NCBI GenBank assembly: GCA_023248215.1
Contig: JAHFEW010000002.1
Coordinates: 79,287 to 133,381, forward strand
Reading direction: 5' to 3'
DNA length: 54,095 nt
Source: Nitrospira sp.
GTDB taxonomy: Bacteria > Nitrospirota > Nitrospiria > Nitrospirales > Nitrospiraceae
The first letter of the stretch is position 1. Every line of letters starts with the position of its first letter. A program made the position numbers and the translations under genes. This document shows, in pieces, positions 42,904-51,784 of this stretch. The notes under the pieces were generated by a model, which saw only the letters and a program-made list of their open reading frames with translations, was not told where the DNA came from and ran no database searches.

Positions 42904-43590
42904 ATGCCATCACCAAGTGATACTCGGCGCGGCAGGGCGTCTCCATTCCGTACGGAGGAGCCGCGGCCGGGAACTCACGCAACCGGACGCAAGCGGTCGA
43001 TCCGGTCACACCCCCTCGTCGTCGGACTCACTATGTCCGTTCTCTTCCCGGCGATGGCGTTGAGTCAGCCTCGGACAGAGGCGCCGCCAGCCGTGACACT
43101 CACGGCTGCCCAACCGGTGCGGACGCCCTCACCCTACATCGGGTCGGTCATGGCGCTGCTCGCCACGTTTGAAGATGCGGGCGTCCTGCCGCCGGAAGGA
43201 ACGCCGCAGGCCAACGGCATCATCAAAGCCATCATTCAATTTCAATCGGCGTTCCTCAAAAGCAAAGACCCGGCAGTACAGCAGTTTTTTGCAGAGGCCC
43301 ATCACGTCAAATTCGGCATCCGCGCCGGCGAAGTCGAAGCGTCGTTTCGACAGAGCGGCTGGTCTGCAGACACCTTTGATGCATTCATCGAGGCAGGACA
43401 AACCGCGAACGCCTGGAGCGCCACTGGCCTCGGTGAGGGCTTTCGGGAGTTCAATATCGGCAAGCCGGATTTCGACATCCTCGTGCAGCTGTATCAGCAC
43501 AGTACCGCCGCCTTTTCCACACAGGGCAAGACCTTCCATGCGGTTTATGCCCAGCGCCGCCGGGAGATGCCCGGCGCCAAATCGGAGTGA
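42904..43590 (+). CDS. Exported protein of unknown function
   Basis: About 228 residues from ATG 42904. The start is uncertain: an in-frame ATG at 42895 and a TTG at 42877 lie upstream, and a perfect TATAAT sits at 42891-42896. A basic stretch (RKRSIRS) precedes a hydrophobic core (LVVGLTMSVLFPAMALS), so it is probably a signal peptide. The mature part is helical, with YIGSVMALLATFEDAGVLPPEGTPQANGIIKAIIQFQSAFL, and no cysteine pairs or known motif. It is divergent from the YifB/ComM gene and 72 bp ahead of a RAM-domain gene. Confidence 0.7.
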   Translation: MPSPSDTRRGRASPFRTEEPRPGTHATGRKRSIRSHPLVVGLTMSVLFPAMALSQPRTEAPPAVTLTAAQPVRTPSPYIGSVMALLATFEDAGVLPPEGTPQANGIIKAIIQFQSAFLKSKDPAVQQFFAEAHHVKFGIRAGEVEASFRQSGWSADTFDAFIEAGQTANAWSATGLGEGFREFNIGKPDFDILVQLYQHSTAAFSTQGKTFHAVYAQRRREMPGAKSE

Positions 43591-43662
43591 CCGTCCCGTG
43601 CAGATCGGCACCGGCGACATCGATCTCACTATTTTTCACGACTCTAAGCCAGAGGAGGCATG

Positions 43663-43899
43663 ATGGCAACGAAAGCGTACATTCTCATCAAGGTCAAGGC
43701 AGGAAAAGGCAAGTCGGTTCTCGCCGCGCTCAAAAGTATCGCCGGCGTCGAACAAATTCACGCCTGCTTCGGCCAGCCGGACATTTTCGTATTTATCAAT
43801 GTGGCGGATGAACGCGCGCTGTCGGATGTCGTGATTACACGCATTCACGCCATCGAAGGTGTGGAAGAAACCGATACGCATATCGTCGCTGAAACCTGA
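43663..43899 (+). CDS. Stand-alone Lrp/AsnC ligand-binding (RAM) domain protein
   Basis: 78 residues from ATG 43663; an ATG at 43660 is equally possible, both behind GAGGAGG. The whole protein is one alpha-beta ACT-like RAM domain: AYILIKVKAGKGKSVLAALKSIAGVEQIHACFGQPDIFVFINVADERALSDVVITRIHAIEGVEETDTHIV. The DNA-binding helix-turn-helix of Lrp/AsnC regulators is absent. Such stand-alone forms bind amino acids or act as small ligand sensors, but their partners are generally unknown. It ends 2 bp from the convergent oxidoreductase gene. Confidence 0.85.
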   Translation: MATKAYILIKVKAGKGKSVLAALKSIAGVEQIHACFGQPDIFVFINVADERALSDVVITRIHAIEGVEETDTHIVAET

Positions 43900-43900
43900 T

Positions 43901-44890
43901 TCACGCGTACTCGACCGGGACGATACGTCCGCCCTGCTGCGCCGAGGCATAACAGGCTTCGGCTATTTCAACCGCGCGCTTGCCGTCTTCGATGGTCACC
44001 GGAGGCGGCAGGCCTTCGCGTACTGCTCGCACAAATGCGCGTAGCGTGCTGAGAACGGTCGGCGCAGCGGCGATCGGCCATTCCCCGGCGTCATGCCACG
44101 CAGAAACCTGCACCACCCGCTGCCCGCACCAATCCGCGGACAACTGGCCCTCCGCACCGATCAATTCGATCCGTCCGATTCGGCCCGACGAGACCCGGGA
44201 CACATCCAACAGGCACATCAGCCCGCGACTGGTCATGAGCCGGCCGACAATCCGACGCTCCGCTCCATGCGGAGGCACCACGTCCATTTCGCAAGACACC
44301 GCGCGAACCTCATCTTCCGTCAGGACACGAACCAAATCCAACAGATGGATGCCGGTTTCGAGCAAACAGCCGCGGCCGCCGAACCCCCGGATCTCCTCAC
44401 TGAACCCATGCGGTTCCATGCGACTGGCCACGCTGAGGTATTGGAGTGCGCCAATCTGTGCCTGCCGCTCGCGAAGGGCGACGACCGCGGCATCAAACCG
44501 CAAGGTCTGTGCCGTCATCATCACCCGTCCACCCTGTCGAGCCTCTCGCGCGATCGCACGCGCATTCTCTGCCGTGATCGCCAGCGGTTTCTCAACCAAC
44601 AACGCTTTCTTCGCTCGCGCGACGGTCACACAAATTTCGCGATTGAGCACCGGCGGCGTGACGACTACGACCGCCTCTACGTGAGGGTCGGCAATCAACT
44701 CGTGATAGTCGAGATAGCAAGGCACGGTCGGAGCAGATGCCAGCCCGTGTCCCTCGCCCGCCCCACGGCGGCTGACGGCAACTAAGCGAGCGTCAGGGAG
44801 GTCAGCCAGGATGTGCTTGGCGTATCGGCTGCCGTGGCGGCCGAGCCCGATCAATCCGATCCCGAGGGGTGCGAGTGGTTCGTGAGTCAT
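43901..44890 (-). CDS. Gfo/Idh/MocA-family oxidoreductase
   Basis: 329 residues. The N-terminal Rossmann fold has GLIGLGRHGSRYAKHIL (nucleotide-binding glycines) and the family motif LLVEKPLAITAENARAIA, where the EKP lysine is catalytic. The C-terminal domain is the usual beta sheet and includes GCLLETGIHLLDLVRVL, with a His two turns after the Asp/Glu site. It probably oxidises or reduces a sugar or related alcohol using NAD(P). The substrate cannot be read from the sequence. It is convergent with the RAM-domain gene and divergent from the hydrolase gene. Confidence 0.88.
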   Translation of the reverse strand: MTHEPLAPLGIGLIGLGRHGSRYAKHILADLPDARLVAVSRRGAGEGHGLASAPTVPCYLDYHELIADPHVEAVVVVTPPVLNREICVTVARAKKALLVEKPLAITAENARAIAREARQGGRVMMTAQTLRFDAAVVALRERQAQIGALQYLSVASRMEPHGFSEEIRGFGGRGCLLETGIHLLDLVRVLTEDEVRAVSCEMDVVPPHGAERRIVGRLMTSRGLMCLLDVSRVSSGRIGRIELIGAEGQLSADWCGQRVVQVSAWHDAGEWPIAAAPTVLSTLRAFVRAVREGLPPPVTIEDGKRAVEIAEACYASAQQGGRIVPVEYA

Positions 44891-45046
44891 CGTGACGATG
44901 CACTGTAACGAGCCGACGTCGAGCGGTCAATATGGTACAAGAAACCAGCTGCCGCTTCGATTGACAACGCCCAAATGTGCTCCCTATAGTACCCGACGGA
45001 CAGCCGCTGGATGCCAGACGCCAATCGAGAAAGGACCCCCTCGCCC

Positions 45047-45838
45047 ATGACTACTCAGGCAACACCCTTTTCGCTGCAACAGATCGGAACCGGTACGGCC
45101 CGCTTTCCCAGTGGGATAGCGATTCCCACCGCGACGGATGCGATGGTGGATCCCTACATTAAGACGCGTGTGACTAAAGACGTGCAGGTGGAATGTATCC
45201 AGTTCTGGCCGCAGGACAAAACCGCCTACCCCGGCATCGTGCTGTTGCATGACTGGTGGGGCATGAATTCGCAGATCACGGATCTCGGTGCCAGGTTGGC
45301 CTGCGAAGGCTACGGGGTGATTATTCCGAAGTTGTACGGGCGGCTCGGCGGTATGGTGACGGCCAATGCCGAGGTCGCGGAAGCGCTCCTGGCCAAGTGC
45401 AACGATCAGCTGTTGCTCCAGGACATCAACACCTGCTGCGAATATCTCAACACCCTTGAACACATCAAGCGCAACATCCATGGCGTCGTCGGTTTCGGCA
45501 TGGGCGCCTCTCTTGCCATACGATTCGCCTGCCAACGCAAGCGGCTGCGCGCAGCTGTCGCGTTTTATGGGAAAGTCACTGCCCCCAACCTACTGAACAA
45601 TATGATGAGCCCCCTGCTCTACCATCAAGCAGAGCAGGATACCTGGGCCACCCAGCAGGACGTGGATTATCTCCGTCACGCAGCGACCCAAGGCAAACGG
45701 ATCGAGATCAAGACCTATCCTGGCGCCTCGCATGCATTCTGTGACGAAACACGTCCAGCCGGCTATCACGCGACGGCCTCTGCTCAAGCCTGGGATGCCA
45801 CCGTGGCATTTCTGAAAACCTCCTTTCAGGGAACATAA
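45047..45838 (+). CDS. Dienelactone-hydrolase-like protein lacking the nucleophile
   Basis: 263 residues from ATG 45047. The alpha/beta-hydrolase fold of the dienelactone hydrolase family is clear: YPGIVLLHDWWGMNSQITDLGARLACEGYGVIIPKLY, then VVGFGMGASLAI, and the C-terminal SPLLYHQAEQDTW and YPGASHAFCDETRPAGYHATASAQAWDATVAFL. Asp198 and His229 of the triad are kept. The nucleophile elbow G-x-C-x-G-G reads G149-F-G151-M-G-A, so the catalytic Cys is Gly. The protein may have lost hydrolase activity or use another mechanism. An ATG at 45011 lacks a ribosome site. No operon partner is apparent. Confidence 0.82.
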   Translation: MTTQATPFSLQQIGTGTARFPSGIAIPTATDAMVDPYIKTRVTKDVQVECIQFWPQDKTAYPGIVLLHDWWGMNSQITDLGARLACEGYGVIIPKLYGRLGGMVTANAEVAEALLAKCNDQLLLQDINTCCEYLNTLEHIKRNIHGVVGFGMGASLAIRFACQRKRLRAAVAFYGKVTAPNLLNNMMSPLLYHQAEQDTWATQQDVDYLRHAATQGKRIEIKTYPGASHAFCDETRPAGYHATASAQAWDATVAFLKTSFQGT

Positions 45839-45948
45839 CAACGCATCGGTGAGGGACACAGACGGACGAAGCTGCGTGCCGATCATCGCCGGCCGCAAGA
45901 CGATGGCTCTTCCCCACTCTTTCTGACATACCTGGAGCGTTCTCACTC

Positions 45949-46968
45949 ATGCCGAAGCATTCAGGGAGCACCCTATTCTTTGTCGGTTTCTTGTCTCTCG
46001 CGGCCGTTCTCATGGGCGGGACCGTGGCTATGGCCGACGAGCCACCACCTCCTGTGCAACCGACCCTTGCTGATCGCTTCCCGGCCTTTCAAGAGGTGAT
46101 GCAGGCCACCGGCCCGCAACTGGCGTCACTTCCCGCGCAGGGCGATTTACTGGCCCTCTTCAAGAATGTGATCGGCCCGAGCCTGGGCCTGAATGATGCG
46201 GCCATGACGGTCGGAGCCAAAGGTCTCTCCCCGGCCATGACAAAAGAACTTCTGCTCGCCGATCTCACCCAGTCGGCCGCTGAACTTGTGCGTGGGCTTG
46301 CGGCGTGGCAACTGGCGCAAGCCGCTCGCGACCTTGGTGCGTCCGCCACCGCTGAACAACTGGAAGGAGTTCAGCGACAGATCGACGCCCAGATGGCCTG
46401 GTTAACAGAGGGCACGACCCTGGAACCGTCCCTACGCCATCTCCTGGCGCTCTCCAAGGAAGTGGGTCCGCAGGGAGCGGTGCCGGATACGGCAGCTGAG
46501 TCGATTCCCACTGGCCATGCGGTAGGTGAACTGATGGGAGCGGCCGCCCAGGTCGAGACGTGGGCGATTCAAACCGTGCACCGTGAATGGTTCCGGCTTT
46601 TGAACTGGAAAGATCAGGTGCGACAGCAGCGAGGTCTTGTGCGATTGTGCGGAACCTGGCAATGGTCGATTCACAACCATCAGAACCATCGCGAAGAAAA
46701 GACCGCCGTCATCTTCGCTCCGCCGGGCGCCATCTCATCAACCAGCCCAGCAGAAATCATCGTACTCGGCGACAGCGTGTATCTGCGCTGGGAAACAAGA
46801 GCCGGCGTGCAGGAAGACAGCCTTCTGTTTTCAGGGGAAGGCCAGCGGTTAGAAGGGACGTTTGTCAACACGGCAGGGGGTTGGGGTTCCATCACCGGCA
46901 AACGTACCGCCTCCTGCTTCAAAGGGACGGGAGAGAAACCAACTACCGGGCAGCGCCGCCATCACTGA
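45949..46968 (+). CDS. Exported protein of unknown function
   Basis: 339 residues with a clear signal peptide (basic MPKHSGS, hydrophobic core, cleavage near AMADE). The mature protein begins Pro-rich, then is helical (TKELLLADLTQSAAELVRGLAAWQLAQAARDLG). It ends with a beta-rich domain of about 110 residues (LVRLCGTWQWSIHNHQNHREEKTAVIFAPPG, VYLRWETRAGVQEDSLLFSGEGQRLEGTFVNTAGGWGSITGKR). That last part reads like a lipocalin-like or ligand-response beta-barrel, but I cannot name a family. The end overlaps the convergent DUF423 gene by 7 bp. Confidence 0.72.
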   Translation: MPKHSGSTLFFVGFLSLAAVLMGGTVAMADEPPPPVQPTLADRFPAFQEVMQATGPQLASLPAQGDLLALFKNVIGPSLGLNDAAMTVGAKGLSPAMTKELLLADLTQSAAELVRGLAAWQLAQAARDLGASATAEQLEGVQRQIDAQMAWLTEGTTLEPSLRHLLALSKEVGPQGAVPDTAAESIPTGHAVGELMGAAAQVETWAIQTVHREWFRLLNWKDQVRQQRGLVRLCGTWQWSIHNHQNHREEKTAVIFAPPGAISSTSPAEIIVLGDSVYLRWETRAGVQEDSLLFSGEGQRLEGTFVNTAGGWGSITGKRTASCFKGTGEKPTTGQRRHH

Positions 46969-47378
46969 TCACGTCCGGCGCGCCACGCCGTCCAGGCTAT
47001 ACAGATCCATCCGGCGATGAAGGACGCACCGCCCAGCGGAGTCAGCGCGCCCATCCACTTGATTCCAGCCAGCGCCACTATGTACAGGCTACCACTGAAT
47101 AGTAGAATCCCGGCGCAAAACAGCCAACCGGCTTTTATCGCCAATGAATTTCTGGTCTCACGCCACAACCAGGCTACGACAAATAGGCCGAGAGCATGGT
47201 ACATTTGGTACCGTGCCGCCGTTTCGTATACCGCGAGCATGGGCGGATCCAGAATCGCTTTGAGCGCGTGCGCACCGAAGGCGCCGGCCGCGACGGACAT
47301 GGCAGCGAACAAGGCGCCCAGAAACGCAAACAGGAATGACCGAGTCGGGTGAGCGATAACATCCTCCGGAACAACCAC
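46962..47378 (-). CDS. DUF423 (YgdD-like) membrane protein
   Basis: 138 residues with four transmembrane helices. The DUF423 signature is plain: AAMSVAAGAFGAHALKAILDPPMLAVYETAARYQMYHALGLFVVAWLW, and later LLFSGSLYIVALAGIKWMGALTPLGGASFIAGW. Family function is unknown. The start is GTG 47378, as no ATG is available before the first helix. It is convergent with the exported-protein gene and divergent from the zinc-ribbon gene. Confidence 0.9.
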   Translation of the reverse strand: MVVPEDVIAHPTRSFLFAFLGALFAAMSVAAGAFGAHALKAILDPPMLAVYETAARYQMYHALGLFVVAWLWRETRNSLAIKAGWLFCAGILLFSGSLYIVALAGIKWMGALTPLGGASFIAGWICIAWTAWRAGRDQ

Positions 47379-47429
47379 TGCTCATGGCACAGAGAAGGCG
47401 TGCGATTCTAACATGAGTGTGGCGGTGAA

Positions 47430-47996
47430 ATGAGCGAGCCGATGCCGCTGGAATGTCCTCGCTGTCTGCTATCCAATCCTGACGCCGTCCAGTTCTGCGA
47501 GTGCGGATACGATTTTACGCCGCATTTTCAAGGCCTCCCGCTGAAGCCCGCCACACAGGCCTCGGCGCGCAGACGTCTCTTCTCGGAAGAAATGGGACGC
47601 GGCAGTTTTCTGCTCGGCATCCTCTTAATCTGGCTGGCCCTCTCCGTCGGAGAACTCTATCGCATTCGCATCGAACTGCCGCGCCGTCCCAAGACCGAGC
47701 TGGGATTGAGCAGTCTCATGGTCGGCATGACGGATCTCGCCGCTGCGCTCGTCGTCGGAGCGATCGGCTGGGCCTGTGTATGGATTGCGCTGGCGGCGCA
47801 AAGCAAGCGCGACGGCAGTCTCTGCCCGAAGCGCACCACGTTCATCGTGACATTAGTAGCCGCCGCTGTCCTGTTCGTCACCCGAACGATCGACCCGAGT
47901 GTGCTCGTCCAGCACGTCATGCAGATTCTTTCCGTCCTGGCCATCGCGATCGCTTCGTATTATGCGGGATGCCGGAACTGGCTGGGGAAATGGTAG
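47430..47996 (+). CDS. Zinc-ribbon membrane protein
   Basis: 188 residues. The N-terminus has a rubredoxin/zinc-ribbon-like knuckle pair (ECPRCLLSNPDAVQFCECGYDF: C-x2-C and C-x-C), likely a zinc site. About four transmembrane helices follow (FLLGILLIWLALSVGELY, LAAALVVGAIGWACVWIALA, FIVTLVAAAVLFV, ILSVLAIAIASYYAGC). The function is unknown. ATG at 47430 with a weak GGCGGTGA site, on the plus strand 51 bp from the divergent DUF423 gene. A longer open frame overlapping it in another phase (47501-48172) is a shadow. Confidence 0.72.
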   Translation: MSEPMPLECPRCLLSNPDAVQFCECGYDFTPHFQGLPLKPATQASARRRLFSEEMGRGSFLLGILLIWLALSVGELYRIRIELPRRPKTELGLSSLMVGMTDLAAALVVGAIGWACVWIALAAQSKRDGSLCPKRTTFIVTLVAAAVLFVTRTIDPSVLVQHVMQILSVLAIAIASYYAGCRNWLGKW

Positions 47997-48115
47997 GCGT
48001 ATTCGCGGCAACACCCAACGAAGAATCGATGAGCCCACTACACCCTAGGGAAACATCGAAGGAGAAAAGAGCTCGGGGGCAGGCTGACCAGTCGGTCGCC
48101 GGGATAGAGACGGTG

Positions 48116-48616
48116 TTACTGTCTGCAGAAGTAGAGGTAGAAGTCGGCGAATTCCTCAGCCGGAATCCCTAAATGGACCTGCCTGCTCGTGTGGCCACAC
48201 AGTAAGGCCCATTCTGCGGCGATCTTCGCCAGCTGATCATCCTTCACGTCGTGGGTGCTCCACAGATTGACCGCAGCAGAACTCAACACGATTGTGATGG
48301 TCTGTACTGATGGTCCATAGCTAAACTTGAATTCATAGCCGCCTCGAAACAAGAGAATCACGCCCTCCCGGGATCGAAATCCTCGATGCCCGCACAGCGT
48401 GCAGACCATCGGCTCCAACCCCGTGCGGGAATCGTAAGCGGAGGCTTCGCCCCTCAGGCGACCGTGGCATTTGTTGATTGGGCAACTGAGAAGCGACGGG
48501 CCGTCCGATGTAACTGGTTCAGGAACCGGAATCCCTCGTGCGGGCATTCCCTCTTTATGCTCATCTCCTGAAGATCCATTCCCTTGCGAGGTCACCTGTG
48601 CGGTGCGCCGTGCCAT
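48116..48616 (-). CDS. Hypothetical protein with C-x-C4-type zinc-ribbon motif
   Basis: 166 residues. The N-terminal 40 residues are low-complexity. Then LSCPINKCHGRLRGEASAYDSRTGLEPMVCTLCGHRGF gives two Cys pairs (C-x4-C and C-x2-C) about 30 residues apart, a probable zinc ribbon. The rest looks like a folded domain ending in AEEFADFYLYFCRQ. No family recognised. The ATG at 48616 has AGGAGATC upstream. The 256-bp gap to the MEDS gene has no recognised element. Confidence 0.6.
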   Translation of the reverse strand: MARRTAQVTSQGNGSSGDEHKEGMPARGIPVPEPVTSDGPSLLSCPINKCHGRLRGEASAYDSRTGLEPMVCTLCGHRGFRSREGVILLFRGGYEFKFSYGPSVQTITIVLSSAAVNLWSTHDVKDDQLAKIAAEWALLCGHTSRQVHLGIPAEEFADFYLYFCRQ

Positions 48617-48872
48617 GCTTGGATCTCCTGGTGGACACCTAGTGAATGCGTGAAGACCGCCGAAAGAGTTGGAACCTGCGCGGCGATACAGATCAATGAT
48701 GCGCCGAAAGGACCATTTCCCCGGCCGACTGTTGCAAGTATATCAGACGCCTGAATACGCTCTGGGTGAGCGGACAGCCGCCAAGATTCCACTATAAACG
48801 CAGGCCACTGTGAGGGGCCATTCTACGGCGTGATCAGGAACAGCATACGTCGACCGCCTTCCAGCCTCCGGA

Positions 48873-49421
48873 TCATCCAGGAAGTAAGACAGATTTGTGG
48901 CACTGCATGACCTGGAGCATCTCCTCTGGCACCCATGCCGCGCTTGGATAGGTGCACAGCGCGAGCAGTCGTTGTGCGGACAAGGTATCCGTCACCTTCT
49001 GCTCATAGGTGATAAATTCATGTCGCTGCTCTCTGGAACTCAACCAAGACGCATCCCCCGCCACGCGTAATCCAGCGAAGCCTCGGTGGGTTGCCTGTTG
49101 TAGTTTGGAGTACCAAGCCGTGAGGACCGCATCTGAACGGAATATTCCATTATCCACATACCATTGCGTGTGGGGCAGAATTTCCAACTGCCCTGTATCG
49201 AGATAGTCTCTGACCTGCGGGAGAGGCCGTTGCAGGGATTCCAACGCCTCTGCTTCGCTCAGAGAAGGGCCCGTGATCCACACGCAACATTCTCCATCTG
49301 CCAGTCCCGCCTGAAAATAGGGTGTGAGCAACTGTCGCAGTTCAGCGGCGGATTTGTAGAACAGGCAGAGGTGCGTGCCCCATGCCACGGTATCCAGACC
49401 TCTAATGCCTGAACGGGGCAT
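48873..49421 (-). CDS. MEDS-domain protein (DcmR-like sensory domain)
   Basis: 182 residues from ATG 49421, five bases after the stop of the previous MEDS reading frame, so translation is probably coupled. A longer frame to 49535 would overlap that gene. The whole protein is one MEDS domain: VAWGTHLCLFYKSAAELRQLLTPYFQAGLADGECCVWITG, HTQWYVDNGIFRSDAVLTAWYSKLQQATHRGFAGLRVAGDASWL and LSAQRLLALCTYP. MEDS is a sensory domain first defined from methanogen/methylotroph DcmR. It usually occurs fused or next to kinases or DNA-binding domains. Here it stands alone, with no output domain. Confidence 0.85.
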   Translation of the reverse strand: MPRSGIRGLDTVAWGTHLCLFYKSAAELRQLLTPYFQAGLADGECCVWITGPSLSEAEALESLQRPLPQVRDYLDTGQLEILPHTQWYVDNGIFRSDAVLTAWYSKLQQATHRGFAGLRVAGDASWLSSREQRHEFITYEQKVTDTLSAQRLLALCTYPSAAWVPEEMLQVMQCHKSVLLPG

Positions 49422-49426
49422 CGTGG

Positions 49427-50003
49427 TTAGACGGAAGCTCGGCGCGATGGAAGAGACAGCTGGGAGTGGGCAGCACAGGTATCCAAAAAGCGTTGACGGT
49501 CCTGTTCTGCAAAGACACTGAGAGGATAGGCACACAACAGAGAAAATGTGTAACGGTGCGCAAGTTCATTCCAGAGCCCTTCGAGCTCGATGGCCGCCTC
49601 GGGATGTCCCGCCTGCCACAAGCGCGTCACCATTTCCCCGAATACACGGATCGGCCGACCATCTCGCGCGGGCTTGGAAAACACCTGGTCCATGGTTGCG
49701 AAGAATCGTGATCGTTCCGGTCGGGTGTCTATGAGAAAAGTTGAGAGGACTTCGTCGGGCATCTAAGGCGCGATAGTATGACAATACGTCGATCTTGCCT
49801 GCGACATCTGGATAGGCCCTACGCAGGTACTGCGCAAATCCTTCCTGCCGTTCTTTCGTCGCGATCGTGATGACCGTGTCGCCCGCTTGAATACCGCTAT
49901 GAATAAATGTCGCCACGTGCGCTTCCATGCCAGGATTATCTGAATAGAAATGCACGGCATGAGAATGTTCCGAAGCAGGGTGACCGTGGATGGAGTCAGG
50001 CAT
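49427..50003 (-). pseudogene. MEDS-domain gene with a one-base frameshift
   Basis: The first part (ATG 50003; HAVHFYSDNPGMEAHVATFIHSGIQAGDTVITIAT, YYRALDA) and the second part in another phase (DEVLSTFLIDTRPERSRFF, VFGEMVTRLWQAGHPEAAIELEGLWNELAHRYTFSLLCAYP) together make one complete MEDS domain. They join if one base is removed from the GGG run (plus strand) at 49757-49759, giving LDA-DEVLSTFL. Read as it stands, the upstream frame continues into an unrelated 66-residue tail. The second domain half is conserved to its end, so the shift is recent or a sequencing error. The downstream MEDS gene follows directly. Confidence 0.8.
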
Positions 50004-50294
50004 GCCGGCATTCTAGCCTACTTGGGAAAGCGTAGTCCACAGTCCCACAGCACGAGTTTGGCCTGATCATCCCAACCCGACCGTGCCGTCCATGAAACCC
50101 GGCACATACGTCGCTTGCTTAAGGAACGGCACCAAGGTTCCCAGGGGGTTTCCTAGCTTCTTCCCTTCGGGTTCTATGCGAACCTATACAGGCAGGTGTT
50201 CCCCCTAGCCTGTCACCACAGAGTGGCATCCATTCAATTATCCACCTCAATAGGAGAAAGCGGGTCACCCAGCCTCGCTTCCGGAAGGAGCTAT

Positions 50295-50819
50295 ATGAAC
50301 AAAATCACGAAGCTGTGCGTCGCGCTGTCACTGGCATTGGGTACTGTCGGGGTGTACTCGGGAGATCTTCTGTCGGCCACGGCTGAGAAACACCAGAGCG
50401 CCCATAAACAACAGTCCGGCGTGGTGACACAAAAAGCCGGCGCGCTCTTCATCAAAACCGAGGAGGGAACCACGTATCAACTAAACGAGAACCAAGAACG
50501 GCGGCACGGCCATGCCCCGTTTAAAGAAGGAGACCATGTGACGTTTGTTCTGGATGAGAACAATACCGTGATTGACGCCCATCTCGCCGGCCAAGCAGGT
50601 GCGCATCGGTTTGTGACCGGCAAGCTCGTGCATGTCGGAAAGATGAAAGGGAAAATCAAACTGCAAACCTCTCAAGGCGAGCAAGTATTTCCATTGCTCC
50701 ATCAAGAGACCAAGACCAAAGCGTTTGAAGAAGGCGCCCACGTCACCGTGGAATTGAATGAAGCAGGCACCGTGATCGACCTTCATCGCGCCGACGAAAG
50801 CGCCACGGGGAAGAAATAG
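50295..50819 (+). CDS. Secreted protein with two repeated beta modules
   Basis: 174 residues from ATG 50295, behind a good GGAAGGAG site; upstream in-frame codons are unlikely. It has a signal peptide (KITKLCVALSLALGTVGVYSGDLLSA). The mature protein holds two similar modules of about 55 residues. The first runs SGVVTQKAGALFIKTEEGTTYQLNEN to FKEGDHVTFVLDENNTVIDAH. The second runs GKLVHVGKMKGKIKLQTSQGEQVFPL to FEEGAHVTVELNEAGTVIDLHR. Each module looks like a small OB- or SH3-like barrel. The function is unknown. A hairpin follows the stop. Confidence 0.75.
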   Translation: MNKITKLCVALSLALGTVGVYSGDLLSATAEKHQSAHKQQSGVVTQKAGALFIKTEEGTTYQLNENQERRHGHAPFKEGDHVTFVLDENNTVIDAHLAGQAGAHRFVTGKLVHVGKMKGKIKLQTSQGEQVFPLLHQETKTKAFEEGAHVTVELNEAGTVIDLHRADESATGKK

Positions 50820-50852
50820 TTCTGTTGTCTGGACACTAGGCCAGACCAGCAT

Positions 50853-50884
50853 GACCCCGCCTGCCGGACGAAGGCGGCGGGGTC
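50853..50884 (+). terminator. GC-rich terminator-like hairpin
   Basis: GACCCCGCC and GGCGGGGTC pair perfectly over a 14-base loop that is itself partly paired. It lies 33 bp after the stop of the two-repeat secreted protein. No T-run follows. Confidence 0.5.
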
Positions 50885-51784
50885 GAGAATGACGAGCAGT
50901 AGCATACAAATCGCGGGCCTCTACGACGGTCAGACGGAAATGATTGTAGACAGTTCGGGCCGGAAGAGCTCTGTCGTGGAGTTGTGCTACGAAATCGCCA
51001 TCAATTAAACCAACCCCAAGCCAACCTGCTGACTACTGATTCAACTAAAAAAGACCCTCATCAGGAAATAAATAGGCGGAGCGCTATTCCAAAAATGAAC
51101 ACATTCTGTGGTTCACAATTTTTGGGGATAAGTCTGTTGATAAGTCTCATCCGAGGCTCCAGGATGTGCTAGGTACGCACGGCCTACCAGGCTGCCTAAT
51201 TTTTAGGCATTGAATAGGATGAATTTGATGGTACCATATCTTGTGGCTTGACTCTTCTGTCTTTCTATAGGGGTCCCATCCGCCTTCGCGCCTACCTTAA
51301 TCGTCCTATTATCTACTACGTAATAAGCTGGCTGGAACGAGCTGGAATTCTTGGAGGAGTTATGCACAGATGAGCAACTGGAATCAATGAAAACACCGTC
51401 GCAACCCAGAATGGGCGACCCTATTCTTCTTGCGAGGAAGGCAACTGTCGAAGGGGCGTCACTGAATGCCCAAGACGTGGCAGGAGTCGCTCAAACCAGC
51501 AGCTTTGGCCATGATCAAAATCCTTGGAGTATCAGTACCCCTTTTGGTGAGGCGTAATGGTTTTCCAGATCAGCTGGACGCCGGAAACCGGTACCGAACC
51601 GGGATCTTGATCAAGTATCAATAGCCCCGGCGTGGAAGCGCTGGGACAACCATGAGACTGAACAGGATCCGCTAGCCAAAATGGGTCTTACTCCGATTCA
51701 CTTGCCCTCCAGGGGGCGGAAACAAAGGAAAACGGATTACGGTGAAGTTCAGGATAAACCCGAGACAAGGCGGCTGAATCTGAC
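50885..51784. other. Gene-poor stretch with hairpin and short repeats
   Basis: No convincing gene in about 900 bp. It holds a 9-bp direct repeat GATAAGTCT at 51127-51135 and 51139-51147, and a hairpin TGCCTA-ATTTT-TAGGCA at 51193-51209. A short frame at 51466-51624 (MPKTWQESLKPAALAMIKIL..., 52 residues) has a plausible amino-acid pattern but no ribosome site, and may be a decayed fragment. A 39-residue frame at 50889-51008 is equally unsupported. Base composition and lack of coding suggest remnants of lost genes. Confidence 0.4.

Noticed and set aside
47501-48172. 223-residue plus-strand open frame
   Set aside because: It overlaps the zinc-ribbon membrane protein in another phase and is Arg/His-rich without domain signs.
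50120-50150. CGGCACC-AAGG-TTCCC, similar to a sigma-54 promoter upstream of the two-repeat gene
   Set aside because: The invariant GC of the -12 element is missing.
51127-51147. TGTTGATAA resembling a DnaA box beside a repeated GATAAGTCT
   Set aside because: A single box-like match without an AT-rich region, further boxes or dnaA/dnaN neighbours does not support an origin.
51351-51557. 68-residue plus-strand frame
   Set aside because: It starts with TTG and lacks a spaced ribosome site; the apparent Shine-Dalgarno sequence lies inside the frame itself.
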